DNA from: Congregibacter sp038748515
GTDB lineage: Bacteria; Pseudomonadota; Gammaproteobacteria; Pseudomonadales; Halieaceae
Reading direction: 5' to 3'
NCBI GenBank assembly: GCA_038748515.1
Contig: JBCDIW010000015.1
Location: 1-64,000, forward strand
DNA: 64,000 nt
Part shown: one piece after another, positions 34,693 to 42,646 of the stretch
Position numbering within the stretch: position 1 is the stretch's first letter
Layout: each line of letters begins with the position of its first letter
The notes under the pieces: generated by a model
The model's input: the letters and a program-made list of their open reading frames with translations, nothing else
Told to the model about the DNA's origin: nothing
The model's database searches: none
Translations under genes and position numbers: made by a program

Positions 34693-35193
34693 CTAAAAGC
34701 AGGCCGTGTCTGGCAGCGGCACACGCCGCTCCCTCCCACTGGCATCGTGCTCGATGCGGTAGCAGGACGGCCTGCGATCGTAGTCCACGTAGCGATCGTC
34801 TCCCTGGGATTGCAAAAGGAGCCTTGTGGCCGTAGCACCGATGATCGCGCCACCGACCAGACCGACACCCCGGTTTTGCCGATACCGGTAGCGATGCGGT
34901 GGTGGCGTCCAGTACCAGTTATTGTTCCAGGCCCCCAGACCCCAGTAGCGCCTGCGGTCAAATCGCCAGTCATAGCCGCCGCGGAAACGGCGGTCCCAGT
35001 AACCGCGGCGAAAGCGACGATCCCACTGCCGGAAATACGGGTTGCGGTTGAAGCGACGCCGATCGTCCCAGCGATCGCGGTGGTCCCATCCTCCATGGAT
35101 ACGCCGCCGATCGTCGTAATCCGCGCTCGCGGTCCCGGGGCCGATAAGGAACAGGCTGGCGACCAGTGCTGCGAAAACGATCCTAGGTTTCAT
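34693..35193 (-). CDS. Secreted Arg/Trp/Tyr-rich protein with a glycine-zipper segment
   Basis: A 166-residue protein with a clear signal peptide (FAALVASLFLIGPGTASA). Residues about 25-105 are low-complexity, rich in Arg, Asp, Trp, Tyr and Phe (WDRRFRRGYWDRRFRGG). A short glycine-rich helix (GVGLVGGAIIGATAT) and a Cys-containing tail with CYRIEH and a final DTACF follow. The composition resembles envelope-stress or RcnB-like periplasmic proteins, but no firm family can be named. Its promoter carries the same direct-repeat operator as the divergent gene at 35349, so both are probably controlled by the nearby two-component system. Confidence 0.8.
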   Translation of the reverse strand: MKPRIVFAALVASLFLIGPGTASADYDDRRRIHGGWDHRDRWDDRRRFNRNPYFRQWDRRFRRGYWDRRFRGGYDWRFDRRRYWGLGAWNNNWYWTPPPHRYRYRQNRGVGLVGGAIIGATATRLLLQSQGDDRYVDYDRRPSCYRIEHDASGRERRVPLPDTACF

Positions 35194-35241
35194 AGTGCAC
35201 AGCTCCCTTGGTGAGTGTCGCTACAGCCTAGGCGCTGGCAC

Positions 35242-35257
35242 CTGAACGAATGCTGAA
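35242..35257 (-). promoter_or_regulatory. OmpR/PhoP-type direct-repeat operator (minus-strand promoter)
   Basis: On the minus strand TTCAG is repeated with an 11-bp period (complement of CTGAA at 35242-35246 and 35253-35257). It is followed after 11 bases by the -10-like hexamer TAGGCT. An 11-bp-period tandem site just upstream of a -10 box is the classic architecture for activators of the OmpR/PhoP class. It lies about 50 bases upstream of the gene starting at 35193. Confidence 0.7.
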
Positions 35258-35283
35258 TGGAAAGATGAAGATTTTCCCGGGTC

Positions 35284-35300
35284 GTTCAGATTGGGTTCAG
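35284..35300 (+). promoter_or_regulatory. OmpR/PhoP-type direct-repeat operator (plus-strand promoter)
   Basis: GTTCAG at 35284-35289 is repeated at 35295-35300 (11-bp period). It is followed after 11 bases by TAGCCT as a -10-like element. The arrangement is a mirror copy of the operator at 35242-35257: the same repeat, the same period, the same distance to the -10. It lies 48 bases upstream of the start at 35349. Confidence 0.72.
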
Positions 35301-35348
35301 GGACCTGGCGCTAGCCTTGTCCCCGAGTCCATCAAGGAGGATCTGTGC

Positions 35349-35888
35349 ATGAAGACACTGAATCGTTTTTCCCCCGCCCTGGCGTTGGCTTCACTCTTCG
35401 GGCTTGGCGCCACGGCCCATGCGGACACTTACAGCAAGGTCATCGAGGCTCCGGTTGTGTCCGTCGATCCCATCGTGCAGATTCGAGAGGATCGTATTCC
35501 CTTTGAGCGATGCCGTACGGAACGGGTGCGGATCGAGGGGCGCGGCAACCCGAGGTCCTTTACCCCCGCGGTGCTTGGGGGTGTTCTTGGCGGCGCCGCC
35601 GGCAGCGTCCTGGGGGACAATTCGAGTCGCCGCGACCTCATTACTGGCGCGGGAGTGTTGCTGGGCGCATCGGTCGGCAACGACTTCGAACAGCGTCGCC
35701 GCCAGCGCCAGGACGGGTACTACGTTACCGAAGATGTGTGCACTACCGAGTACGAGATTCGCGAGCGCGAACAGATAAGCGGCTATCGCGTCCGCTACCG
35801 TTTTGAGGATAGCATCTACGAAACCCGCACTGCCGTGGATCCCGGATCCACGATCGCCGTGCGTATGCGATTGGAGCCGCTGCCCTGA
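35349..35888 (+). CDS. Glycine-zipper 2TM envelope protein
   Basis: A 179-residue protein from ATG 35349 behind a strong AAGGAGG. Signal peptide (LALASLFGLGATAHA). The central segment VLGGVLGGAAGSVLGDNSSRRDLITGAGVLLGASVG is a glycine-zipper double helix like that of the rickettsial 17-kDa antigen family, which inserts in the outer membrane. Two Cys (FERCRTERV before the zipper and EDVCTTEYEI after it) could pair. The C-terminal part reads YRVRYRFEDSIYETR. It is probably an outer-membrane-associated stress protein. First gene of a run leading into the PepSY-like gene and two-component system. Confidence 0.85.
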   Translation: MKTLNRFSPALALASLFGLGATAHADTYSKVIEAPVVSVDPIVQIREDRIPFERCRTERVRIEGRGNPRSFTPAVLGGVLGGAAGSVLGDNSSRRDLITGAGVLLGASVGNDFEQRRRQRQDGYYVTEDVCTTEYEIREREQISGYRVRYRFEDSIYETRTAVDPGSTIAVRMRLEPLP

Positions 35889-35919
35889 GTGGCAGCGTCA
35901 CCGCTATTCGGAGCGATGA

Positions 35920-36240
35920 ATGTTGCGCACAGCTTTCGGTTTTCTCCTGCTTTATGTGCTGACTCTCGGACCGGCCCTGGCGCAGGAGCGCGAGGACGAG
36001 CTCGAGGATTGGCAGCAGCGTATCCTCGAAGCGATCGAGCGTGACGGAGAGGCCGGGCGCGGGCCTGCAAGCGAAGCCTACCGCCAAAGCACCCCTGACG
36101 ACGCGGCCGCCGCTGCGGCTGAACAGGCTCGTCGCGAGCACGGGGGTCGCGTTCTCGCGGTCGGTCGTATCGGGGACAGCTATCGTGTGCGTCTACTCCT
36201 GGACAGCGGTCGAGTAGTGACCGTCGAGGTTCCGGAATAG
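35920..36240 (+). CDS. Periplasmic PepSY-like small protein
   Basis: A 106-residue protein with signal peptide (FGFLLLYVLTLGPALAQ), an acidic helical middle (EREDELEDWQQRILEAIERDGEAG) and a C-terminal beta-alpha-beta unit, GGRVLAVGRIGDSYRVRLLLDSGRVVTVEVPE, of the PepSY type. PepSY proteins are periplasmic inhibitors or sensors and often sit beside PhoP/PhoQ-like systems. Its stop is four bases before the response regulator start, so it is in the same operon and may modulate the kinase. Confidence 0.83.
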   Translation: MLRTAFGFLLLYVLTLGPALAQEREDELEDWQQRILEAIERDGEAGRGPASEAYRQSTPDDAAAAAAEQARREHGGRVLAVGRIGDSYRVRLLLDSGRVVTVEVPE

Positions 36241-36244
36241 GACC

Positions 36245-36928
36245 ATGCGGCTGCTGGTGGTCGAGGACGACGCGCGCCTGCGCGCCCGCCTGGCGGAGCA
36301 TTTCCGCGGCAACGGCTGGATCGTCGATGAAGCGCCCGATGGCCAGGAGGCACAATTCCTGGCGAGCGAGTATCCGGTTGATATCGCTATCGTCGACCTG
36401 GGACTTCCCGACGTGTCGGGTGTGGAGCTTATTCGCGACTGGCGCAATGCCGGTCTCGACATGCCTGTTTTGATTCTCACGGCGCGGGCCGACTGGCAGG
36501 ACAAGGTCGGTGGTCTGGAGGCGGGCGCCGATGATTACGTGACCAAACCCTTCTACCTCGAAGAGGTGGAAGCCCGTCTTGACGCCCTGCTGCGCCGCGT
36601 CGAAGGCCGTCGCCGCGCTGTGGCGGAGTACGGAGCGCTGAGCATCGACTTCAGCGCACGGCGCGTAGAGCGCGATGGCGATGCGATCGAACTCACCACC
36701 TACGAATACAATACGCTTGCCTACCTAGCGCGGCGCCCCGGCGAGGCGGTTTCGCGCGCCGAACTCCTGGATCATCTCTACGACCGGGACAGTGATCGCG
36801 ACAGCAATGTGCTGGAAGTGTTTGTAGGCCGCCTCCGCCGCAAGCTCGATCCGCAGGCGGATCTGCGTCCCATCGAGACCGTGCGCGGCGTCGGCTACCG
36901 CTTCACCCTGGAGCGCCGTGGGGCATGA
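36245..36928 (+). CDS. OmpR/PhoP-family response regulator
   Basis: A 227-residue two-domain regulator. The receiver domain has acidic pair ED (7-8), phospho-acceptor Asp51 in VDIAIVDLGLPD, Thr in LTARA and Lys in VTKPF (about 100). The winged helix about 130-225 has ELTTYEYNTLAYLARRPGEAVSR and NVLEVFVGRLRRKLD, ending RGVGYRF. It closely resembles PhoP/QseB. It is coupled to the kinase by a four-base ATGA overlap. The direct-repeat operators at 35242 and 35284 are plausible targets. Confidence 0.95.
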   Translation: MRLLVVEDDARLRARLAEHFRGNGWIVDEAPDGQEAQFLASEYPVDIAIVDLGLPDVSGVELIRDWRNAGLDMPVLILTARADWQDKVGGLEAGADDYVTKPFYLEEVEARLDALLRRVEGRRRAVAEYGALSIDFSARRVERDGDAIELTTYEYNTLAYLARRPGEAVSRAELLDHLYDRDSDRDSNVLEVFVGRLRRKLDPQADLRPIETVRGVGYRFTLERRGA

Positions 36929-38262
36929 CGCGTTTGCCGCGATCCCTGGCCAGCCGACTGATGATCGCGGCCCTCATCCTGGTTCCCGCAACGCTCGGTC
37001 TTGCCGCCGCGTACCTGGAACGGGCCCATCGGGATGCGCTCGATGCGGCTATCGCCGAGCGACTGCAGCTGCAGGTGATTACCCTGCTTGCGCAGGCCAA
37101 TGTCACCGACGACTTCGATCTGCCGCTCATGCCCCTGGAAGCGCGACTGCTGCAGCCCGCCTCCGGGCTCTATGCCATGGTCAGCAGCGATCGAGGGGAG
37201 ACGCTCTGGGTATCGCCCTCCGCTGCTTTTCTGAGTAATCCCCTGGAGCGTCTGAGTGACGGCATCCCGCCCCTGAGTCCCGGCACGCGTTTTGACAACG
37301 AACTGGGCGGCCTGTTTCGCCACGCGTACCAGGTCCTCTGGGAACGGGAAGACGGTAGCGAAGTGCCCCTGCGCTTCGTCGTGGCCGAGAGCTCGGCGCC
37401 CCGCGATGCCGATGTGATGGAGTTTCGCTCCAAGCTCATCCTGTGGCTGGCGGCGATGCTGGTGATCATGCTGTCGCTGCAGCTCGCCATCGTGCGCTGG
37501 GGGCTTACGCCCCTGCGCCGCCTGGCGGAGCGCATCGAGCAGATCGAAGCGGGAAAGGCGGCCGAGCTTGATGGGGACTGGCCCCGCGAGGTCGAGCCCC
37601 TGGTGGGTAACCTGGAGTCTTTACTCAGCGGTGAGCAGCAGCGCCGGGAGCGCATGCGCAATACCCTCGCTGATCTGGCACACAGTCTTAAGACGCCCCT
37701 TGCCGTGCTGCGAAGCGCCGATCTGCAGGCGCCGGACTATGGCTCGCTGCAGCAGGAGCAGCTCGATCGCATGGATGAGGTCATGCAGTGGCACCTGCAG
37801 CGGGCCGTTGGCGCCAACCACCGCCTGCTTCAGCGGGTGGAGGTGCTCCCGGTCCTCGAGCGTTTGCGCAGCACGCTGCTCAAGGTCTACGCCGCGCGGG
37901 ACCTGGAGATCGTGATCGCGGCGGAGGGCGACGCGCGCTTTCGCGGCGACGAGCGCGACCTGATGGAAATCCTCGGCAACCTGCTCGACAACGCCTGTAA
38001 GTACGCGCGCGCCAGGGTGCGAGCCCTGGCGATACAGGACGTTGGAGAGGGGCTGCGCTTGATCATAGAGGACGACGGAGAAGGTATTTCGCCGGAGCTT
38101 CGGGATTCCCTCCTTGGTCGCGGCGCACGAGCGGACTCCCGCCAGGAGGGGCAGGGCATTGGCCTTGCGGTGGTGATGGACATTGTGAAGGCCCAGCAGG
38201 GCAAACTGGTGCTGGGTGACAGCATACTGGGCGGCGCGCGCGTCGAGCTGATCCTAGCCTGA
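36925..38262 (+). CDS. PhoQ-like sensor histidine kinase
   Basis: A 445-residue inner-membrane kinase. First membrane helix about 10-28 (RLMIAALILVPATLGLAAA), a periplasmic sensor of about 140 residues, and a second helix (LWLAAMLVIMLSLQLAIV). A HAMP-like linker follows, then the phospho-acceptor His253 in DLAHSLKTPLAVL. The ATPase domain has the N box (EILGNLLDNACKYA), G1 (IEDDGEGI) and G2 (GQGIGLAVVMDIV). The sensor lacks the long acidic patch of enteric PhoQ, so its signal may differ. Overlaps the regulator by four bases and the convergent transporter gene by nine. Confidence 0.94.
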   Translation: MTRLPRSLASRLMIAALILVPATLGLAAAYLERAHRDALDAAIAERLQLQVITLLAQANVTDDFDLPLMPLEARLLQPASGLYAMVSSDRGETLWVSPSAAFLSNPLERLSDGIPPLSPGTRFDNELGGLFRHAYQVLWEREDGSEVPLRFVVAESSAPRDADVMEFRSKLILWLAAMLVIMLSLQLAIVRWGLTPLRRLAERIEQIEAGKAAELDGDWPREVEPLVGNLESLLSGEQQRRERMRNTLADLAHSLKTPLAVLRSADLQAPDYGSLQQEQLDRMDEVMQWHLQRAVGANHRLLQRVEVLPVLERLRSTLLKVYAARDLEIVIAAEGDARFRGDERDLMEILGNLLDNACKYARARVRALAIQDVGEGLRLIIEDDGEGISPELRDSLLGRGARADSRQEGQGIGLAVVMDIVKAQQGKLVLGDSILGGARVELILA

Positions 38263-39162
38263 CACCGAATTGCTGATCGGACGCTTACGTCGCAACAGTG
38301 CCCGGGGATCAACCCCTGTAACGAGGGCCGTACCCGTCAACACCAGCACCCCTCCGCCAACGGTATGCCAGCCCACGGCCTCATCGAGAAACAGCCATCC
38401 CCAGGTAACGCCGAAGAGTGGAATCAGGTAGCCCACGGTCAGCGCCGAAGCTGCGCCGACGGTGCTGATCAGGTGGAAGTACAGCAGATAGGCCATTCCC
38501 GTGCAGACGACGCCCAGGACGAGCGCGGCGGCTACCGCGCCCGGTGGCCAGACGAGGGGCTGGGGCACGACCGCCATCAGGGGAATGATGAGCGCAAAGC
38601 TGGCCCAGAGGCTGCCGTTGGCGTTGGCGAAGGCCGGTACGCGCTGGGCAAACTCCGCATAGCTGCTCGCTATTCCGTAGCAGATCGGCGCCAGCATGCA
38701 CACCAGAACAGCGCGCAGCTGAGCGGCGTCGATGGGCTCGCCCTGACCAATGCCTACGAGGGCAGAAACCCCGGCCATGCCGGCGCCCAGTCCCAGCATC
38801 GCGCGGAGCGTAATGGGCTTGCGGCGCCAGATAAAGCCGACCACGAGGCCGCAGAGCGGCGCGGTGGCATTGATCACCGAGAGCACGGAGGCCTGAAGTT
38901 CGTGCGCGGCCCAGGCCATGACAAAGAAGGGGATCGCTGTGTTGAATGCGCCCAGAAACAGATAGTGGCGCCAGTAGCGACGCACATCCACGGGCTGGCG
39001 CAGCCCTTGGACCACGACCAGCAGGAACAACGCCGCGCTGAAGAGTCGCAGTTCCAGCAGCCAGGTCGCTCCAAGCTGCGGCACCGCTATACGCATGAAA
39101 AGGAAGGACGAGCCCCAGATCGCAGCGAGAAGTACGAGCTGTGCGAATTGCGCCGGTGTCAC
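38254..39162 (-). CDS. DMT-superfamily (EamA) transporter
   Basis: About 302 residues with ten hydrophobic helices in two EamA repeats. The start of the first repeat is FAQLVLLAAIWGSSFLFMRIA, and a typical motif in the second is GMAYLLYFHLISTVGAASALTVGYLIPLFGVTWGWLFLDE. Such proteins export amino acids, nucleosides or other metabolites. The GTG at 39162 is preferred because earlier in-frame starts would add a non-family extension into the upstream Ada-like gene. A short basic tail ends the protein. Confidence 0.92.
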   Translation of the reverse strand: MTPAQFAQLVLLAAIWGSSFLFMRIAVPQLGATWLLELRLFSAALFLLVVVQGLRQPVDVRRYWRHYLFLGAFNTAIPFFVMAWAAHELQASVLSVINATAPLCGLVVGFIWRRKPITLRAMLGLGAGMAGVSALVGIGQGEPIDAAQLRAVLVCMLAPICYGIASSYAEFAQRVPAFANANGSLWASFALIIPLMAVVPQPLVWPPGAVAAALVLGVVCTGMAYLLYFHLISTVGAASALTVGYLIPLFGVTWGWLFLDEAVGWHTVGGGVLVLTGTALVTGVDPRALLRRKRPISNSVSG

Positions 39163-39199
39163 GTCGGGGGCCCCGTCCCATCGGAAGTAGAAGGCTGTG

Positions 39200-40111
39200 T
39201 TACGCGCCCTCGCAGCGGGCAGATTCCCAGCCCTGCATGGCCAGTTTGCGTTCCGGGCCCCAGCGGTAGGCGCCGCTGTTGCCATCACCACGGATGACCC
39301 GGTGACAGGGTATCAGGTACGCAATGCGGTTATGGGCCATGGCCGTGCCCACGGCCCGGCTCGCCCGGGGCGCCGACGCGTACCGGGCAAGCTGGGCGTA
39401 GCTCACGCGCTGCCCTTCGCCAACGTCCAGCAGCGCTTTCCACACGCGGATCTGAAAGTTCGTGCCGCGGAGCAGCAGGTGCAGCCTTCCGCGCTCCAGG
39501 GGCCTGGCAAAGATGCGTTCGGCCAGCGCCATGGCCTCTGCATCGCTGCGCGACAGGCGTGCGCCCGGCCAGTCGCCAAGTAACTCTTCAACGGCGTCGG
39601 ACGCTTCGGTCTCGTGGAAGGCCAGATGGCAGATGCCGCGGTCACCGAAGGCAAGCAGGGCCTCGCCGAAGGGTGTGGACGCCCAGCCGTAGCTGAGGTC
39701 GAGGCCCCGGCCGCCGCTGGCAATCTCTCCCGGGGTCATGGCGTCGCAGGCGATGGTCAGGTCGTGAAGCCGCGCCGGTCCCGACAGCCCGGCGGCGAGA
39801 CTGGCCTCGAGTACGGTGGCGCTGTCGCGCAGGGCGGCAACGGCGGCGTCGCGGGTCAGGGACTGCAGAAAACGTTTCGGTGAAACGCCGGCCCAGCTGC
39901 TGAAGACGCGCTGCAGGTGTGCCTCACTTATATGAAGCGCCTGTGCCAGTTCACCGAGGGCAGGCTGCGATGAATGGTGCTCGCTCAGATAGCGAATGGC
40001 CGCCGCGACGAGACGGTAGTGCGGATGGTCCAAGCCGCCGTCGTCCGCGCTGGAATTCACAGGCGCTGCATCAGCTTCGAGATGGGACAGGGTTGCGCTG
40101 AGGTTGTCCAT
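39200..40111 (-). CDS. Ada-like AraC-HTH + methylated-DNA-protein cysteine methyltransferase
   Basis: A 303-residue fusion. Residues about 28-120 form an AraC-type helix-turn-helix region (PALGELAQALHISEAHLQRVFSSWAGVSPKRFLQ). Residues about 140-300 are the O6-alkylguanine-DNA alkyltransferase domain, with VWKALLDVGEGQRVSYAQLA, RAVGTAMAHNRIAYLIPCHRVI and active-site Cys269 in PCHR. The N-terminal Ada zinc domain that senses methyl phosphotriesters is missing, so this is the shorter AdaA-less form. It repairs O6-methylguanine and may also regulate repair genes. The DMT transporter follows 37 bases downstream. Confidence 0.94.
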   Translation of the reverse strand: MDNLSATLSHLEADAAPVNSSADDGGLDHPHYRLVAAAIRYLSEHHSSQPALGELAQALHISEAHLQRVFSSWAGVSPKRFLQSLTRDAAVAALRDSATVLEASLAAGLSGPARLHDLTIACDAMTPGEIASGGRGLDLSYGWASTPFGEALLAFGDRGICHLAFHETEASDAVEELLGDWPGARLSRSDAEAMALAERIFARPLERGRLHLLLRGTNFQIRVWKALLDVGEGQRVSYAQLARYASAPRASRAVGTAMAHNRIAYLIPCHRVIRGDGNSGAYRWGPERKLAMQGWESARCEGA

Positions 40112-40214
40112 GGGTCGTTCCTCCTGATTGAGAGGACCTCAGTTTGCTTCTGAGCGCGCGCGTAAACCACCCGATTCCTGCTCGATTGGACAGCATCAGT
40201 AATCGGCCCCCGCA

Positions 40215-41009
40215 TCAGGGCAGAGGCGCGAGAGCGAGCTGGCGCGACTGGGCCACGAGCCGCCCGCTCACGTCCCAGAGCTCGCCATCTTCCTCCAGCA
40301 TTCCGCCACTGATGAAGCGCGTACTGAAACGACAGCGGAGCCAGCCGGACGCCGGAACGCCGCGAATATGTGCCGTGAGTTCCACGGTGGGTGTCCAGGC
40401 GACGGGCAGCTTCGCGTTGAACACCGTGGGGGGGAATGCGTCGGTGGCAAAGATAAGACCGAACAGATCCATGGGCTCAGCGTCATTGAGTCGCAGCCAG
40501 CCGCGGATCAGCGGATCGCCTGAGGGTTTGCCTTCGACGAAGCGCGCGTCGTCAGGATGAAGACGCAGATCGACGCGGCTGAAGAGTCTGGGCGGCAGAC
40601 CGATCTTGGGATCGTGCTTGATACGCACGCAGTCTTCGGGCGGTGGCAGATCCGGGGGGCTTGCGTCGATACGTTCCGGCCCCTCGATGCGGGTCATGTC
40701 CCCGAAACTGCCAAGCAGCTCGATCAGCGGTCGTTCCGCGCTCTGCAGCGTCGCTCGCACCGTCGTTAGAAGCTTGCCGGCTTTCACGATCTGCGGGTCG
40801 ATGGTTACTGGGCCGGGTTTTCCTGGCGAGAGGTAGTGAGCCGTCACGGTGATCGGGTGCGGCTTGGCGGCCGCGGTGGCCATGGCTCGGGCACCCATGG
40901 CCAGGAGGTAGCCCCCGTTGGCGTTGCCGAGGATGTCCCAGCCGTCGTGGATCCTGGCTGAATAGGGATGTTCGCTGGTGTCGACGGCTATAGCGGTGGC
41001 AAAACTCAT
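40215..41009 (-). CDS. Acyl-CoA thioesterase family protein
   Basis: A 264-residue double-hotdog protein. The first hotdog has the hallmark WDILGNANGGYLLAMGARAM (helix start with GG). Then VTAHYLSPGKPGPVTIDPQIVKAGK and a C-terminal half with ELTAHIRG, GWLRCRFSTRFISGG and EDGELWDVSGRLVAQSRQLAL, a common ending in this thioesterase family. It is predicted to hydrolyse acyl-CoA esters in the cytoplasm. It is a distant relative of the protein at 18228-19061. Confidence 0.92.
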   Translation of the reverse strand: MSFATAIAVDTSEHPYSARIHDGWDILGNANGGYLLAMGARAMATAAAKPHPITVTAHYLSPGKPGPVTIDPQIVKAGKLLTTVRATLQSAERPLIELLGSFGDMTRIEGPERIDASPPDLPPPEDCVRIKHDPKIGLPPRLFSRVDLRLHPDDARFVEGKPSGDPLIRGWLRLNDAEPMDLFGLIFATDAFPPTVFNAKLPVAWTPTVELTAHIRGVPASGWLRCRFSTRFISGGMLEEDGELWDVSGRLVAQSRQLALAPLP

Positions 41010-41299
41010 ACAGACGTTTCCCGATAGTTGGGTTTGGCAGATCGTGCCTTCCTGAAAACCGGGGCGCGCGAGGCTCCCTTCGATGCGGACCGCTACGCCC
41101 GATCCGCGCGTAAAGTAGTCGGTTTAGGAGGCGACTTCCAGCCTGTTTCACGCCCGCGGCATGCATGGCGCACCGCTGTCCCTGATGTGTCTTACTGCAA
41201 GGTCCAGGCAACGTGCGATCGCGCCAAAGTCGCTTGACCCTCTGGTGCAATCCTGTGAGGGTGGGGCGCCGACCGTAATGCCGAGCGGAGCGTCTTCGT
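41010..41299. other. Intergenic region between divergent genes, nothing specific seen
   Basis: It should contain promoters for the thioesterase (minus) and the small protein at 41300 (plus). No operator-like repeat was recognised. Confidence 0.4.
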
Positions 41300-41617
41300 A
41301 TGGCCGATTCGCAGAACCACCGATTGCTCCTTGAACTGGAAAAGATCCGCCGCGACGTGAATCGCGAGATCATGAATCCGGCGATCCCGACACTGAGTGT
41401 CGATGACTTGCGTCCCATCGTAACCATGGCCGCCCGGGCGCGGCTAAGCTACCTGCAGGAGTTGATGGACATCGCCCGTCTCGATCCGGACAGGCCGTCG
41501 CACGAGCAGATCACGATCCTCGCCCGGCAGCGCGAGACCTACGACGAGCTCCGTCAGGCCGTGAATGCTCTGGAGACCGCCATCGAGCGGGGTTATCTCG
41601 ATGTCGCTGGCACTTGA
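41300..41617 (+). CDS. Small helical cytoplasmic protein of unknown function
   Basis: A 105-residue protein with no signal peptide or membrane segment, predicted almost all helical: LLLELEKIRRDVNREIM, then DDLRPIVTMAARARLSYLQELMDIAR and a final coiled-coil-like QRETYDELRQAVNALETAIERGY. No family was recognised. It overlaps the next frame (41601) by 17 bases. Confidence 0.65.
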   Translation: MADSQNHRLLLELEKIRRDVNREIMNPAIPTLSVDDLRPIVTMAARARLSYLQELMDIARLDPDRPSHEQITILARQRETYDELRQAVNALETAIERGYLDVAGT

Positions 41618-41954
41618 GTCCGCGCTCGCAGCACACCCGCAGTTTCCGCGACTCTTCTCCCCACTGGAACTGGGTATTACCCGGCTGAAGAACCGCATCG
41701 CGGCCATGGAACTCAGGGAGCACGGCAGCAGCCGGGACGAGACGGTTGCGCTGGCGCGCGCCATCGAGAACGCCGCTGCGACGATCATGAGCACGCTCTT
41801 TGGGTGGCACCCGGCGAGGAATAGTCGGGCGCTTACAACTGGTCGGGCGGTGTCGCTCAATCGTGCTACCGTTAAATATCGTTCGAGCGGTGGCGCTGGT
41901 CAATCTTGTAATGCGCTTAAAGCAGTAGATCGCGTTCCACGCGAACGCCGGTAG
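41601..41954 (+). pseudogene. Chimeric ORF carrying a 2,4-dienoyl-CoA reductase-like N-terminus
   Basis: A 117-residue frame from ATG 41601. Residues 17-31 read RLFSPLELGITRLKNRI, matching the first strand of FadH/old-yellow-enzyme proteins (family pattern LFxPLxLGxxxLKNRI). The expected MGSMHTG segment is absent. The sequence passes into an unrelated helical piece (DETVALARAIENAAATIM) and then a tail with no coding character. This looks like a fragment left by a deletion. It may still be translated, coupled to the overlapping upstream gene. Confidence 0.45.
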
Positions 41955-41959
41955 GGTCC

Positions 41960-42628
41960 ATGCACGTACCTGCTCAACTTGTTAACGCCCCCATCTTGTT
42001 CATCGCCTGGGCGATGGCGACGCTTGCGCTTGTCGTGGCCCTGCGCAGGGCCAACTGGCGAGCGCTCGCGCTGGATCCGAGGCGGCTCCACCTCGTCGGC
42101 GGTGGGGCCGTGGGCTGCCTGCTGCTGTGGTTGATGAACATTCACCTGGTAGACGGCGTGGTGCTTCACTTCCTTGGCGTAACGACGCTGACACTGGTTG
42201 TAGGTTGGTCGCTCACGATCCTCGGGGCTTCCCTCGCCTTAATCGGCTTTTTCGCTTTGCAGGGCCTGGACTGGACATCGCTGGGACTCAGTCTTTGTCT
42301 GAGCATCGTCGTACCCGCGTCGCTGACCCGCATTCTCGTGCATTGGCTGTACCGCCCGAAGCTCCGTCATCCCTTCGTGTACATTCTTGGGGCGGGCTTT
42401 GCCGGTGGCGGCCTGGTGGTGCTCAGCCTGTCGCTCATCGCTGTCCTGCTCTTTTGGATCGCCGGTCTCGACGCCTATGTGGCGTCTGCCGCCGAGTGGT
42501 GGCCGCTGATCTTCCTCGTGATGTTTTCTGAGGGTTTCCTCAATGGGATGTGCGTTTCCGCCCTCGCCGTGTTCCATCCCGATTGGGTGAAAACCTACGA
42601 TGACCGTTTCTACCTGAACGGTACCTGA
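41960..42628 (+). CDS. CbiM-like membrane protein (predicted ECF-type permease)
   Basis: A 222-residue membrane protein with six or seven hydrophobic helices. The segment HFLGVTTLTLVVGWSLTILGASLALIGF and HPFVYILGAGFAGGGL resemble the CbiM/NikM group of energy-coupling-factor transport components, usually annotated as predicted energy-coupling-factor permease. CbiM proteins carry Co or Ni with an N-terminal MHIxxG metal site; here the N-terminus is MHVPAQL, so the start is similar but metal binding is uncertain. No ATPase genes are adjacent. The TauE-like gene follows by 18 bases. Confidence 0.75.
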   Translation: MHVPAQLVNAPILFIAWAMATLALVVALRRANWRALALDPRRLHLVGGGAVGCLLLWLMNIHLVDGVVLHFLGVTTLTLVVGWSLTILGASLALIGFFALQGLDWTSLGLSLCLSIVVPASLTRILVHWLYRPKLRHPFVYILGAGFAGGGLVVLSLSLIAVLLFWIAGLDAYVASAAEWWPLIFLVMFSEGFLNGMCVSALAVFHPDWVKTYDDRFYLNGT

Positions 42629-42646
42629 GCACTTAGAGAATCCCCG

